From: Thiorhodovibrio winogradskyi
GTDB taxonomy: Bacteria; Pseudomonadota; Gammaproteobacteria; Chromatiales; Chromatiaceae
Reading direction: 5' to 3'
Assembly: GCF_036208045.1 (NCBI RefSeq)
Contig: NZ_CP121472.1
Location: 2,615,531 to 2,679,530, forward strand
Length of the DNA: 64,000 nt
The notes below the pieces were generated by a model. It worked only from the letters and a program-made list of their open reading frames with translations, was not told the origin of the DNA and did not search any database. The translations under genes and the position numbers were made by a program. This document shows, one piece after another, positions 46,914-55,752 of the stretch. The stretch's first letter is position 1, and each line of letters starts with the position of its first letter.

Positions 46914-48413
46914 TCAGCCTGCTGCCGTCGCCATGACAATGCTGACCTTCAAGCCGGGGGCATTGCCGCCAGGTGTATTGTCGCTCAGGATCAATGTCGC
47001 CCCATGCAACTCGGCAACCGCGCGTACCAAGCTCAAGCCCAGCCCGCTTCCTGGGCTTGAACGACTGTCATCCAGGCGAAAAAAGCGCTCACAGACCTTT
47101 TCGCGCCACTCAGGTGCAATGCCGGGCCCGGAATCCGCCACCGTCAAACGCACACTGCCGCCCTGCTCGCTTGCGCTCAGAAGGATCAGTCCACCCGCTG
47201 GCGTGTATTTCATGGCATTGTCCACCAGGTTGGCACCTGCCTGAAACAACAGATCCCGATCACCCACCAGCCAGAGTTCAGCCGGTGCTTGAATTTCCAG
47301 ACGCTGCTCGCGCTCGGCGGCCAGGGGCTCATAAAGTTCGGCAAGATCGCGCGCCGAGTCGGCCAGATTAAAGCGAGAGAAAGCAGCACGGCGACTGCCC
47401 GACTCGATCCGCGCGATACGCAGCAAGGCATTGAAGGTTGCCAGCAGCTCCTCGGCATCGGCCACTGCCTCCTCTGCCTCTGCACGCGCCCCCGGTGGAA
47501 GCTGGTCCTGCACCAGCAGCTCCAGCTTGGCGCGCAGACGGGTCAGCGGGGTACGCAGATCATGTGCGATATTGTTGGAAACCTCGCGCACGCTCGTCAT
47601 CAGTTGCTCAATGCGCGCCAGCATCCGATTGAGATTGGCCGCAAGTTGGTCAAACTCATCGCCGCTAGCATCTGTTGGCACCCGCCGCGAGAGATCGCCC
47701 TCCATGATCTCGCGACTGACCTGATTCACAGCCTCCAACCGCCGCACTACACTGGCGCTGATCAGCCAGCCACCGAGGAGCGCCAATGCAGCCGTGATAG
47801 TCAGTCCGGACCAGAGAGCATCCAACATCAAATTCCGCACAGCGGTCAATTCACGCACATCGCGTCCCACCAATAGGCGCAAATCCCCGTGTAGACGGAA
47901 CACCATGGCTCGGGCCGCCATGGCTCGCGCTGGCTCCGACGAACCAACACCGATAGGATCGCTGACGCGAAAATTGATCCAACCCGTCGGCGCAACGGAA
48001 TCAGGCGGCCAGCGGTTGAGATTGCCCACCAACCGCTGCCCGGTCCCATCCACCAACAGATAGAGCGCCGCACCGCCCGGATCACGCCGCAGGCGCTCGG
48101 CGATGACCGCCGTCAGCCCGGCCAGACCGCGACGTCGGTATTGCTCGGCAAGCCCGCGAATTTCGGCATGAATGGTCGCGTCTGTCTGGCGCGCCATGTA
48201 ACCAGCCGTGGACCAGTAGTTAAAGCCCAGCAAAAAGGCCATGGAGGTCGCCAGCAGTGCCACATACAGGAGTGCAAGGCGAAAAGTGGAACTTGCCAGA
48301 ATCGCACGCAGCCGTTTGTGGAGTCGCCGGTCCGCCCGAGTTCCAGCCGAACCAGATCCACCGGCAGGGAAATCCGCCCTACCCTGCTTTGCTCCCGGAG
48401 TGACGCCCGGCAT
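46914..48413 (-). CDS. Sensor histidine kinase
   Basis: A 499-residue membrane sensor. Two transmembrane helices (LALLYVALLATSMAFLLGF and LWSGLTITAALALLGGWLI) flank a periplasmic domain of about 140 residues. A HAMP domain (RRLEAVNQVSREIMEGDLSRRV), the phosphorylated His in NNIAHDLRTPLTRL and an ATPase domain (NLVDNAMKYTPAGG; DSGPGI; GSGLGLSLV) follow. The ATG at 48413 overlaps the regulator stop region (TGAGATG), so the two genes are translationally coupled. The signal is unknown. Confidence 0.92.
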   Translation of the reverse strand: MPGVTPGAKQGRADFPAGGSGSAGTRADRRLHKRLRAILASSTFRLALLYVALLATSMAFLLGFNYWSTAGYMARQTDATIHAEIRGLAEQYRRRGLAGLTAVIAERLRRDPGGAALYLLVDGTGQRLVGNLNRWPPDSVAPTGWINFRVSDPIGVGSSEPARAMAARAMVFRLHGDLRLLVGRDVRELTAVRNLMLDALWSGLTITAALALLGGWLISASVVRRLEAVNQVSREIMEGDLSRRVPTDASGDEFDQLAANLNRMLARIEQLMTSVREVSNNIAHDLRTPLTRLRAKLELLVQDQLPPGARAEAEEAVADAEELLATFNALLRIARIESGSRRAAFSRFNLADSARDLAELYEPLAAEREQRLEIQAPAELWLVGDRDLLFQAGANLVDNAMKYTPAGGLILLSASEQGGSVRLTVADSGPGIAPEWREKVCERFFRLDDSRSSPGSGLGLSLVRAVAELHGATLILSDNTPGGNAPGLKVSIVMATAAG

Positions 48414-48414
48414 C

Positions 48415-49113
48415 TCATTTCCCAGACTCAGCAGCATCAGGAACCCGCAACGTATAGCCGGCGCCACGCACTGTATGCAGCAGCGAGTAAGCAAAGCCTT
48501 TATCGATCTTGCCACGCAACCGACTAATATGCACATCTATCACATTGGTCTGAGGATCAAAATGATAATCCCAGACATGCTCCAGCAGCATGGTGCGAGT
48601 CACCACCTGTCCAGCATGGCGCAGTAAATACTCCAACAACCGAAATTCACGCGGCTGCAGGGCAATGCGCTCACCCGCGCGGCTCACCTCGCGGGTTAAC
48701 AGATCCATTTCCAAATCCCCCAGACGCAGCCGGGTACTAGCTGCCTCCGCCGGCGACATCCGACGCATCAGCGCCTCGATGCGGGCTTGCAACTCCGAGA
48801 ACACAGGTGGCTTAACCAGATAGTCATCACCGCCAGCACGCAACCCCTCGACCCGATCATCCACATCGCCCAGCGCACTTAGAATCAACACTGGAGTCTG
48901 AATCCCTGATGCGCGCAGAGTCCGCAGAATCGTCAGCCCATCGACTTGCGGCAACAGGCGGTCAAGCAGCAACAGATCGTACTCACTGCTAGCAGCCATC
49001 AGCAAACCCTCACGCCCATCCTCGGTCAGATCCACCACCGCCCCCATCTCCGCCAGCGCTTTCTTCAAATAAGCACCAAGCTGAGCATCATCCTCAATCA
49101 ACAGCACCCGCAT
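48415..49113 (-). CDS. OmpR-type response regulator
   Basis: A 232-residue regulator. The receiver domain starts MRVLLIEDDAQLGAYL; the phosphorylated residue is Asp51 in DLLLLDRLLPQVDG and the conserved Lys is in DDYLVKPPVFSEL. The C-terminal winged helix (LQPREFRLLEYLLRHAGQVVTRTMLLEHVWDYHFDPQTNVIDVHISRLRGKID) is of the OmpR/PhoB type. The start at 49113 is chosen over 49251 because it gives the standard N-terminus. It is upstream of and coupled to the kinase gene. Confidence 0.94.
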   Translation of the reverse strand: MRVLLIEDDAQLGAYLKKALAEMGAVVDLTEDGREGLLMAASSEYDLLLLDRLLPQVDGLTILRTLRASGIQTPVLILSALGDVDDRVEGLRAGGDDYLVKPPVFSELQARIEALMRRMSPAEAASTRLRLGDLEMDLLTREVSRAGERIALQPREFRLLEYLLRHAGQVVTRTMLLEHVWDYHFDPQTNVIDVHISRLRGKIDKGFAYSLLHTVRGAGYTLRVPDAAESGK

Positions 49114-49316
49114 CGCCCACTCCACCACAAATGTGCCTGAAACCAGCGAGTTTAACTCGCGCGGCTGGAAACAAGCGCCCCAGACGAGCCCAACAAGACC
49201 AGAACCGAAACCAAAAACCACCGCCACCACGATGATCCACCACCACGACAACCCATGAGAGATCGAAATTGCATCTTGACAGGGAAGCCAACAAAACAGA
49301 AAATATACGGCTCACA

Positions 49317-49393
49317 GCGCCCGTAGCTCAGCTGGATAGAGTACCTGGCTACGAACCAGGTGGTCGGGAGTTCGAATCTCTCCGGGCGCGCCA
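49317..49393 (+). tRNA. tRNA-Arg (anticodon ACG)
   Basis: A cloverleaf with acceptor GCGCCCG/CGGGCGC, anticodon stem CCTGG/CCAGG around CTACGAA, TTCGAAT T-loop and encoded CCA end. Confidence 0.95.
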
Positions 49394-49420
49394 ATTTCAT
49401 TCCAGCCAAAACCATTCAAT

Positions 49421-49496
49421 TCCCCGATAGCTCAGCCGGTAGAGCAACTGACTGTTAATCAGTGGGTCGCAAGTTCGAGTCTTGCTCGGGGAGCCA
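49421..49496 (+). tRNA. tRNA-Asn (anticodon GTT)
   Basis: Acceptor TCCCCGA/TCGGGGA, anticodon loop TGTTAAT on a CTGAC/GTCAG-type stem, TTCGAGT T-loop and encoded CCA. It stands at the border of the accessory region to the right. Confidence 0.95.
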
Positions 49497-49505
49497 AATA
49501 AAACA

Positions 49506-49537
49506 AAGCCTTGCAGGTTTCCGCCTCAAGGCTTTTT
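49506..49537 (+). terminator. Intrinsic terminator after tRNA-Asn
   Basis: Stem AAGCCTTG / CAAGGCTT with a 13-base loop, followed by a run of Ts. It lies 10 bases after the tRNA-Asn CCA and would end the two-tRNA transcript. Confidence 0.85.
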
Positions 49538-49880
49538 TACTGTCCGGGCGGTTTAGGTAACCGGGTAGGTAACAAACGAAAATTGAAGGTCTGAGCGCGC
49601 CCACGTTCGGCAGCATTCGCCGGTCTTGCTCTCGGCAGCCATCGAACCACCGAAAGAGCGCGCAGCCTGGCAGCCAATCCAAGTTTGGATTTGCCCAAGG
49701 GGGACGCCAACGGCACCCTCCTTGCTCGGCAGGGTGCAATTGCTCGAATCTGAGCATTTAGAGCGATGGACAGATTTGCACATCGCCCAGCGCGGCAGTC
49801 GGCGATTATTCCACCAGGGCGATGCTACCGAGGTAGCTTCGGGAAACTGCAACCTTACCCCCCCGAGACTGGTAAGGCGA
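49538..49880. other. Intergenic stretch after tRNA-Asn, no gene recognised
   Basis: About 340 bp without a family-like frame. The only long frame (minus strand) is read through the tRNA itself. No integrase gene and no copy of the tRNA 3' end was found here. Confidence 0.5.
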
Positions 49881-50180
49881 TCAGCCCCTAGCTTCCCGCA
49901 CTGCGCGCCACAAATCGGTGGCCTTCGTGCAGCGCGGCGCGGCTTCATTCATGCGGGCGGTTATGTGCTCGATGTTTTCCCTGCAGTGGGCGATTTCCTG
50001 CTCCGCAGAGGTGGCGTTAGCAGAAGGATCGACTAGCAGATCGCGGTAGGCCACGGCTGCGTTTAGTTGGCGCTGGGCGAGCTCCAGTGCGAATCGATAC
50101 CCCTCCATCTCGCCTTGGGCAAGGATGGCGATGCGACGAATTGCGTTGTAGCGGTCAGGGTCGATGTCGTTGTTCGTCAT
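49881..50180 (-). CDS. Hypothetical protein, 99 aa
   Basis: A helical protein (MTNNDIDPDRYNAIRRIAILAQ...AEQEIAHCRENIEHITARMNEAAPR) with likely coiled-coil content. The ATG has GAGG about eight bases upstream, supporting expression. I do not know the family. It lies between tRNA-Asn and the ISL3 element, so it is probably accessory. Confidence 0.5.
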   Translation of the reverse strand: MTNNDIDPDRYNAIRRIAILAQGEMEGYRFALELAQRQLNAAVAYRDLLVDPSANATSAEQEIAHCRENIEHITARMNEAAPRCTKATDLWRAVREARG

Positions 50181-50402
50181 GGAGGTAACCTCGCGGTTGT
50201 GCGCCAGGGGTTTCCGCCAGCAGGCGATATGGGATTATCCCACATCGGTCTTGCTTCACCGCGCATCCGTCTCCATCGAAAGAGCGCCTAGCGCGGCAGC
50301 CGGTAATTTTTTGCCTCTCTTACGTCTGGTATGGGTTTCTGCTTGAAAGCCGGGCCGCGAAGCGGCATCTTTCCGGGAAAATTAATGTTCAACCAGTTGT
50401 AG

Positions 50403-50573
50403 GGCCTGTGGCTATGTGGGCGCGAGGCCCGAGAGTGTGGGCAACCCCGGGAGCGCGCCGCCCCCCGATCTTGCAGGCTTCCCGCGATGCTTGCTCGGCG
50501 CGATACCGGGGTTGTCCACACGTCCCGTAGGGCTCGGGCCGGTCCGCAGGACGCGTCCACATATCCACAGGCC
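50403..50573. repeat. Long imperfect inverted repeat before the ISL3 transposase
   Basis: The left arm (50403-50460) and right arm (50496-50573) pair in blocks: GGCCTGTGG-TATGTGG, GCCCGAG, GTGTGG-CAACCCCGG and CGCGCCG, with small bulges. The transcript would fold into a long hairpin ending 15 bases before the transposase ATG, so it could limit translation from outside transcripts or bind transposase. Confidence 0.7.
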
Positions 50574-50587
50574 TCGGAGGCCTGATC

Positions 50588-51844
50588 ATGGAAACCACGT
50601 CGCTGTTCTCTGTTGCCCTGGGCTTGTCTGCTCCCTGGTTTGTCGATGATGTGCGCTTCGATCCAGTGGCTGGACGCATCGACTTCGCGCTCGGCTATCA
50701 ACGTGGGGCGCACTTTCCCTGCCCGCATTGCGGCACCGAGCATCAGCCGGTTCATGACACCCAAGCGCGCGAATGGCGGCATCTGAACTTCTTCCAATAC
50801 GAGGCGTATCTGCAGGCGAAGGTGCCGCGGGTGCGTTGCGCGCAGTGCGGCAAGACAACGCAAATTCCCGTGCCCTGGGCGCGGCCCAACACCAGCTTCA
50901 CCCAACTGATGGAAGCCTTGATTGTGACCTTGTGCCGGGCCATGCCGGTGGCTGGGGTCGCGCGCTTGCTGCGCGTGAGCGACATGCGTGTGTGGCGCGT
51001 GCTGGAGTCCTATGTCGATGCCGCCCGTGCGCAGGAGGATTTCTCCAGCGTCAAGGACATCGGCCTCGATGAGACCGCCGCGCGGCGCGGACATCACTAC
51101 ATTAGCTTGTTCCATGATATGGAGGCTGAGCGACTGGTGTTCGCCACCGAGGGGCGCAAGGCGGAGGTGGTCGATCAATTCGCCGAGGATCTTGAGGCCC
51201 ATGGCGGCTGCGCCGAGAACATCCGCTCGGTCTGCATCGATATGTCGACAGCTTATCAGGCCGGCGTCGCGGAACACTTGCCCTGGGCCGACATCACCTT
51301 CGATGAGTTCCATGTCATTCAAATGGTCAACAAAGCCGTTGATGAGGTGCGTCGCGCGGAGGTGAAAACCGAACCCGGTCTGAAGCGTTCGCGCTACCTA
51401 TGGCTGAAGGACAAAAGCGACTGGACGCGCCGCCAGATCGGACAGTTTGCCGACCTGCGTCGGCTCAATCTCAAAACCCACCGTGCCTGGCGAATCAAGG
51501 AGGCACTGCGCGAGATTTTCCGCACCGCGACCTCCCGTGAAGAAGCCGAACCCTTACTAAAAGCCTGGGTCAGTTGGGCGCGTCGCTGCCGCCTTGAGCC
51601 GATGAAGAAGGTCGCTCAGACAATCAAGGACCATTGGGAAGGCGTGCTTAACGCGTTCGATTCGCGCCTGACCAACGGTCGTGTCGAAGCCATCAATGGC
51701 CAGATCCAGGCTGCCAAAGCAAAAGCACGCGGCTACGGCACGGTGAAGCATTTGATCACCATCGCCTACCTGATCGCCGGCAAGCTCACCCGACTGCCCG
51801 CTTGTCCCTTTGATGCAGCAGCGTGTGCCACCCTTTCGGCTTAA
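50588..51844 (+). CDS. ISL3-family transposase
   Basis: A 418-residue transposase. The N-terminal zinc-binding part has CPHCGTEHQPVHD and RCAQCGKTTQIPVPW, then an HTH, and the DDE domain with Asp in SSVKDIGLDETAARRGHHY and CIDMSTAYQAGV and Glu in LTNGRVEAINGQIQAAKAKARGYG, all as in ISL3. Full length, no frameshift. The long inverted repeat precedes it. Confidence 0.93.
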   Translation: METTSLFSVALGLSAPWFVDDVRFDPVAGRIDFALGYQRGAHFPCPHCGTEHQPVHDTQAREWRHLNFFQYEAYLQAKVPRVRCAQCGKTTQIPVPWARPNTSFTQLMEALIVTLCRAMPVAGVARLLRVSDMRVWRVLESYVDAARAQEDFSSVKDIGLDETAARRGHHYISLFHDMEAERLVFATEGRKAEVVDQFAEDLEAHGGCAENIRSVCIDMSTAYQAGVAEHLPWADITFDEFHVIQMVNKAVDEVRRAEVKTEPGLKRSRYLWLKDKSDWTRRQIGQFADLRRLNLKTHRAWRIKEALREIFRTATSREEAEPLLKAWVSWARRCRLEPMKKVAQTIKDHWEGVLNAFDSRLTNGRVEAINGQIQAAKAKARGYGTVKHLITIAYLIAGKLTRLPACPFDAAACATLSA

Positions 51845-51890
51845 CCTGCTGTGTAAAAAATCGGTTACCCATACCAAACGTAAGAGAGCC

Positions 51891-53225
51891 GAAAAGCTTG
51901 CTGAGCATATTTCCCGAACTATGGAAGACGTTTTCGGGCGTTGCTATGCGGGACACATATCAACTAACGCACACCTCGCATTGATTTCTCAAAAAGCCAA
52001 GACTGAAGCAAGATTTTTTTCAGATCGACATAAGGCAGAAAGTTTTTTACGATCGTTGGAAGAAGCCCGAAATTTTTCCAAATTTTCAGATTTTGAGTTC
52101 AATCTAGCTGAACTCTTCGAAGGTTCCGAAACCCTTATAGCTTGGTCGAACCTAAACAAGGCCCTACTCGTTAATAATGATGTTTTAGACAAATTGGAAC
52201 AAGTTTCTACACTTCTGTTCACAAGTTCGAACAGATGGAAAGAACATATTTCCGCAGTAACAATCGATATCGATGATCTTTTAACCAACACGAGGGTCGC
52301 CATTGAACTATTGTTCCGCGCGAAGTTAGACACACTTTCTGTAGCGCTAAACCAAGTAATCAGTGAGGAAATAAGTCTTGGTCATTCTGAAGATGCTGTG
52401 AAAGAAAAAATGAGCAACGTTTACGACTCTTGGATTACTGAATTGCAGAAAGAGTTAGAATCCAAGCAAGTAATCTTAAATGAATCGTTGTCAGACAAGC
52501 TGGGAGAACTCGATTATTTCATGCAATTCACTTTTGCTGATTCAGGGCCAGTCGACATTGACTTTTCGAAGATTTTTGAAAAGTTGAACGCAAGTATTTC
52601 TTCAATCTTGATTGGTGTCTTAAAAACCGCAGTCTTTACTGTTCTCGGGTATTTGTTATCTCCACTGGCTGCTCTCATCACTTTTGTTATGAGTTCTTTG
52701 AATAGGCTCCTCGATTTGTTTGGAGTTGGAAAAAAACGCCGCGAGAGAGAAGCTAAGTTGGAAGTAATAAGTGAAGTTTCTAAAGCAATAAAAATAAACG
52801 CAAACAAAAGCATTGAAAAGCTCAACAGCGAATGGGAGGAAATAGAAAGTCTTACGCGCGTTCAATTGAATTCGTTTGGCCTATTTGCCGATAAGCTCTT
52901 AAATTACTCTGAGTATTTCAAGCAATCTTCTAGAGCGCTGAGAGGAATTTTGCTTGACTTGTCAACCACATTAGGAGCGCAATATGGTGATTATAATCTA
53001 AAAGCCGTGCTCCCAAGATTTGCAAAATCTGGCGAGGACATGAGAGTGGGATCATTTGTGTTAATTGGAACTGGATCTGCTGTTGCAGCTCGCAGGTTTT
53101 CTAGAATTGCTAGTACGATCATTTTTGATTCAATTGAGCAATCCTTTGCCAGTAAAGACTTGTCGGAGTCTGACCGTCTAAATATCAAATGCTTCCTAGA
53201 AAGGACGAAAGAGACTATCGCATGA
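51891..53225 (+). pseudogene. Dynamin-like stalk/paddle protein, probably 5'-truncated by ISL3
   Basis: The frame runs out of the ISL3 right end without interruption; the first internal ATG is at 51921 and lacks a clear ribosome site. The 435 or so residues are mainly long helices with a central hydrophobic patch (ISSILIGVLKTAVFTVLGYLLSPLAALITFVM, near 52600-52700) like the membrane paddle of bacterial dynamins, followed by another coiled coil. No GTPase motif is present, as if the N-terminal GTPase was cut off. The DNA is much richer in A and T than the host genes. The stop overlaps the next gene as ATGA, so the two form an operon, as in LeoB/LeoC-like dynamin pairs. It might instead be a complete GTPase-less partner. 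Confidence 0.5.
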
Positions 53226-53761
53226 ACATGAAAAAAGCCCCAGAAGACGTCGCAGAGTCAGATGTTTCACATAAATTCCAAGAATTGACCGTAATAATCG
53301 ATGCGCTCGAGGCGGATCTTGGACCAAGTTTCGATAGCGAGCGTAAGGCAATTGTGGACGTGCTCCGGTCGCTCGATGGTTCTCTGCCTATTGTGGCTTT
53401 TCTTGGTACATTTTCGGATGGCAAGTCTTGTTTGGCTGGACTCATGGCTGAGCAATATGAAATTCCAATTGGTTTCGGTCCTACCACTAGAACGATTTCT
53501 GAGCTTCGTACAGATAAGTACGTGTTTATTGATACGCCGGGCTTATTTTCGTCTTACACCGAGCATGATGGGATTGCGTTGAAGTATATTGCGCGAGCAT
53601 CTGCGATTATTTTTGTTGTTAGCCCAGTTAATCCGCTAAAAAAATCCCATACTGATACGATACGCTGGCTCGTAAATGATCTCAAGGCTGGTAGGCGAAT
53701 CATTTTCGCGATAAACAAGATGGACGAAGTTGCTGACTTGGAGGATGATAATGAAGTAACA

Positions 53762-54404
53762 ATCCCCCGGCAGAGCCGGGGGCTTTCGAATTCGTGAGCC
53801 GCTCAAAGCGGCAAGGGGGTCGCTAACGCGGCCCCTAGTTCATGAGCCGCCTATAGGCGGCCGGTCAGCGCCACAGGTTCAGCTGCTCAAGACGCTGGTC
53901 TTCACGCTCTTGATGCTGAATGTAGGCCCGAATCGTCGCCTCATCACGACCAACTGTCGAGACAAAATAGCCCCGTGCCCAAAAATGCATCCCACCAAAG
54001 TTGCGCTTTCGCTCACCATAGACTCGCGCTAAATGGATTGCGCTTTTGCCCTTGATGTACCCGACCACCTGCGAGACAGCATACTTCGGCGGAATCGAAA
54101 TCAACATGTGAACATGATCGGACATCAGATGCCCTTCGAGGATCTGACTCTCCTTGCGTTGCGCCAGCCGATGAAACACCTCCCCAAGATGCTTCCGCAG
54201 CTGCTTGTAAAGCACCTTCCGTCGATATTTCGGGATAAAAACAATGTGGTATTTGCACTCCCAACGTGAGTGACTTAGGCTCTCGAACTCGTCCATCTGG
54301 ATTCTCCACAATCGTGTGCTTGGCGGCTCACGCTGCGGAGTCTCCCAGATGGACTCCAGTAAATGTCAAACTTCTGCTGTCACCCCGGCAGAGCCGGGGG
54401 ATTA
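53762..54404 (-). mobile_element. IS200/IS605-type element inserted in the GTPase gene
   Basis: The element is bounded by the hairpins CCCCCGGCAGAGCCGGGGG (53764-53782) and its near copy at 54383-54399. Further palindromes lie at 53798-53812 and 53846-53861. There is no target duplication, as expected for this single-strand mechanism. The borders are given to within a few bases from where the GTPase frame breaks and resumes. Confidence 0.75.
53865..54296 (-). CDS. tnpA: IS200-type Y1 transposase TnpA
   Basis: A 143-residue HUH/Y1 transposase from MDEFESLSHSRWECKYHIVFIPKYRRKVLY. The HUH motif is in MSDHVHMLISIPPKYAVSQ and the catalytic tyrosine in the helix ATIRAYIQHQ. ATG has GGAG eight bases upstream. 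There is no tnpB gene. Complete and without frameshift, so possibly still active. Confidence 0.92.
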   Translation of the reverse strand: MDEFESLSHSRWECKYHIVFIPKYRRKVLYKQLRKHLGEVFHRLAQRKESQILEGHLMSDHVHMLISIPPKYAVSQVVGYIKGKSAIHLARVYGERKRNFGGMHFWARGYFVSTVGRDEATIRAYIQHQEREDQRLEQLNLWR

Positions 54405-55576
54405 CCCAACGGATTTAATGAGATGTGTGAGATAAAGAGAGCTGTGCTTAGGACATCGCTGCAGGAGGCCACTGGCAGTAATTTTGATGGAACCATTGTT
54501 TGCGTTGCAGCCAACCCCTATAACAGGGGGCTACCTTATTGGCAGTCTGAAATTCAAGGACATAACTCGCTATCAAGGATTGGTAATCTCAAACAAGTAG
54601 TCGAGGAAATTTGTATAGATGGCGAGGGACTGGATGCTGGCGCTAAAAAAAGCGCTGTTATAGATATATCACAAAGAATTTTGCAAAAAATTAATCCAGC
54701 AATTGAGCAGTTATCAAAGGTAGTGGAGTTGACGACAAAAGAAGCGGAAATGATCCAGCGTTCAATTAGAGATCAAGAGCGCGCAGCATCCACGGCGCTC
54801 ATTAATATCAGAGAGGAATCAGATGCTGTGCGTCGTTCGTTGTTAGTAGAGGTCGATTAATGTAAAGATTTTAATGCGCTTAAAAGTTTCGTCGAAACTG
54901 AATTAGGTGGGCCAGAGAGCTTAAGTGTTCTTCAGCGGCGACTTCAGAATATTGTAACCAAGCATACGCAGTCTCTCATTGATATTAACGAGAGTACGGT
55001 AGACGAAGTTGTTAAGAAAGTTCGGCAATATGAGAGCTTTCTTGATGATGTTCTATCTTTCACAACTACTACAATGAGGTATGCGATTAGGGATGGTAGT
55101 AATTTTATAAATCAAGTCTCTGTTCGGCATGTTGCTGATGGTATTCTAGCTGCTCGTGATACTTTGGATTTGCCGATTAAGTTTGCCCCTTGGGGCGCAG
55201 TTAAACTCGCTGGAAACATTCGAACCGGGCTCGCTTGGTTGACGCCAGCGATAGATGGAATAGAAATTGTAGGAAAGTTTATTGGCGAAAACAAGTACGC
55301 GACTGCTGCAAGTGGTACAAAGAGTAGTATTGATGACGTCTTTGATCTATTTTTCAGAGAGTTGTCTGAAAAAACATTCATTGCGACATGTTTCCCAATG
55401 ATTGCAACGCTTGATGCGCGTCGGGAATATTTGTGGCAAAAAAATGGGGAACAGCAAGAAGTTCTTTCACGGTTAAATGCTATTGGGAGTCAGCTTGCTT
55501 TAATCCGTTCAGCCGCTTTTTTTTTGCTGTGATCGGTTACCAATGCTCGGTCTCCGCATTTTTTACTATATCAGTC

Positions 55577-55724
55577 CATACCATTACCCATAAGTCGGTG
55601 AGTTCCGCTTGATCAGAGGGTTACGAGGCCGATCTTCAAGCCGTCGAACCAAGGTGCCTCACGCTGAAACAGGCACTTGCGACGCATCGCAGCCGTATCC
55701 GCCGGACTTATGGGTAATGGTATG
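55577..55724. mobile_element. MITE-like 148-bp element with perfect TIRs and 9-bp target duplication
   Basis: The 20-bp ends CATACCATTACCCATAAGTC (55577-55596) and its exact reverse complement (55705-55724) enclose 108 bp with no gene. Directly outside, ATATCAGTC occurs on both sides (55568-55576 and 55725-55733), the footprint of a transposition. The insertion is 28 bp upstream of the DUF262 gene start. No transposase in the window has matching ends. Confidence 0.9.
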
Positions 55725-55752
55725 ATATCAGTCAGGCCGTCAAGGTATTGAT

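Larger units (their letters stand above)
50313..51890 (+). mobile_element. ISL3-family insertion sequence
   Basis: Terminal inverted repeats of 24 bp at 50313-50336 and 51867-51890 match at 22 positions, with the core CTCTCTTACGT and TGGTATGGGT. The element encodes one transposase. No matching 8-bp target duplication is seen outside the repeats, so one flank has changed since insertion or the true ends differ by a few bases. The right end lies directly against the truncated dynamin-like gene. Confidence 0.8.
53222..55532 (+). pseudogene. Dynamin-like GTPase, split by an IS200-type insertion and an in-frame stop
   Basis: Starts MNMKKAPEDVAESDV. GTPase motifs: G1 LGTFSDGKS (62-69), G2 GPTTRTISEL, G3 FIDTPG (103-107), G4 INKMD (164-168). 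At codon ~179 the frame runs into the IS200 element; it resumes at about 54405 as NGFNEMCEIKRAVLR and continues with a helical region. A TAA at 54858-54860 stops it, but the same frame then stays open with CKDFNALKSFVETEL to 55532. Removing the insertion and the stop gives about 555 residues, close to LeoA-like bacterial dynamins as I recall them. A hydrophobic part (FAPWGAVKLAGNIRTGLAWL) may be the membrane paddle. Both lesions should make it non-functional. Confidence 0.65.

Noticed and set aside
49455-49757. 100-residue minus-strand frame ending LPEQDSNLRPTD
   Set aside because: It is read through the tRNA-Asn gene in reverse; this ending is a well-known artefact of translating tRNA genes.
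49786-50308. Direct repeat around AGCGCGGCAG at 49786 and 50286
   Set aside because: Imperfect and short; may be a diverged duplication but has no clear meaning.
50305-51898. 8-bp target duplication flanking the ISL3 element
   Set aside because: The bases outside the two inverted repeats do not match in any nearby register.
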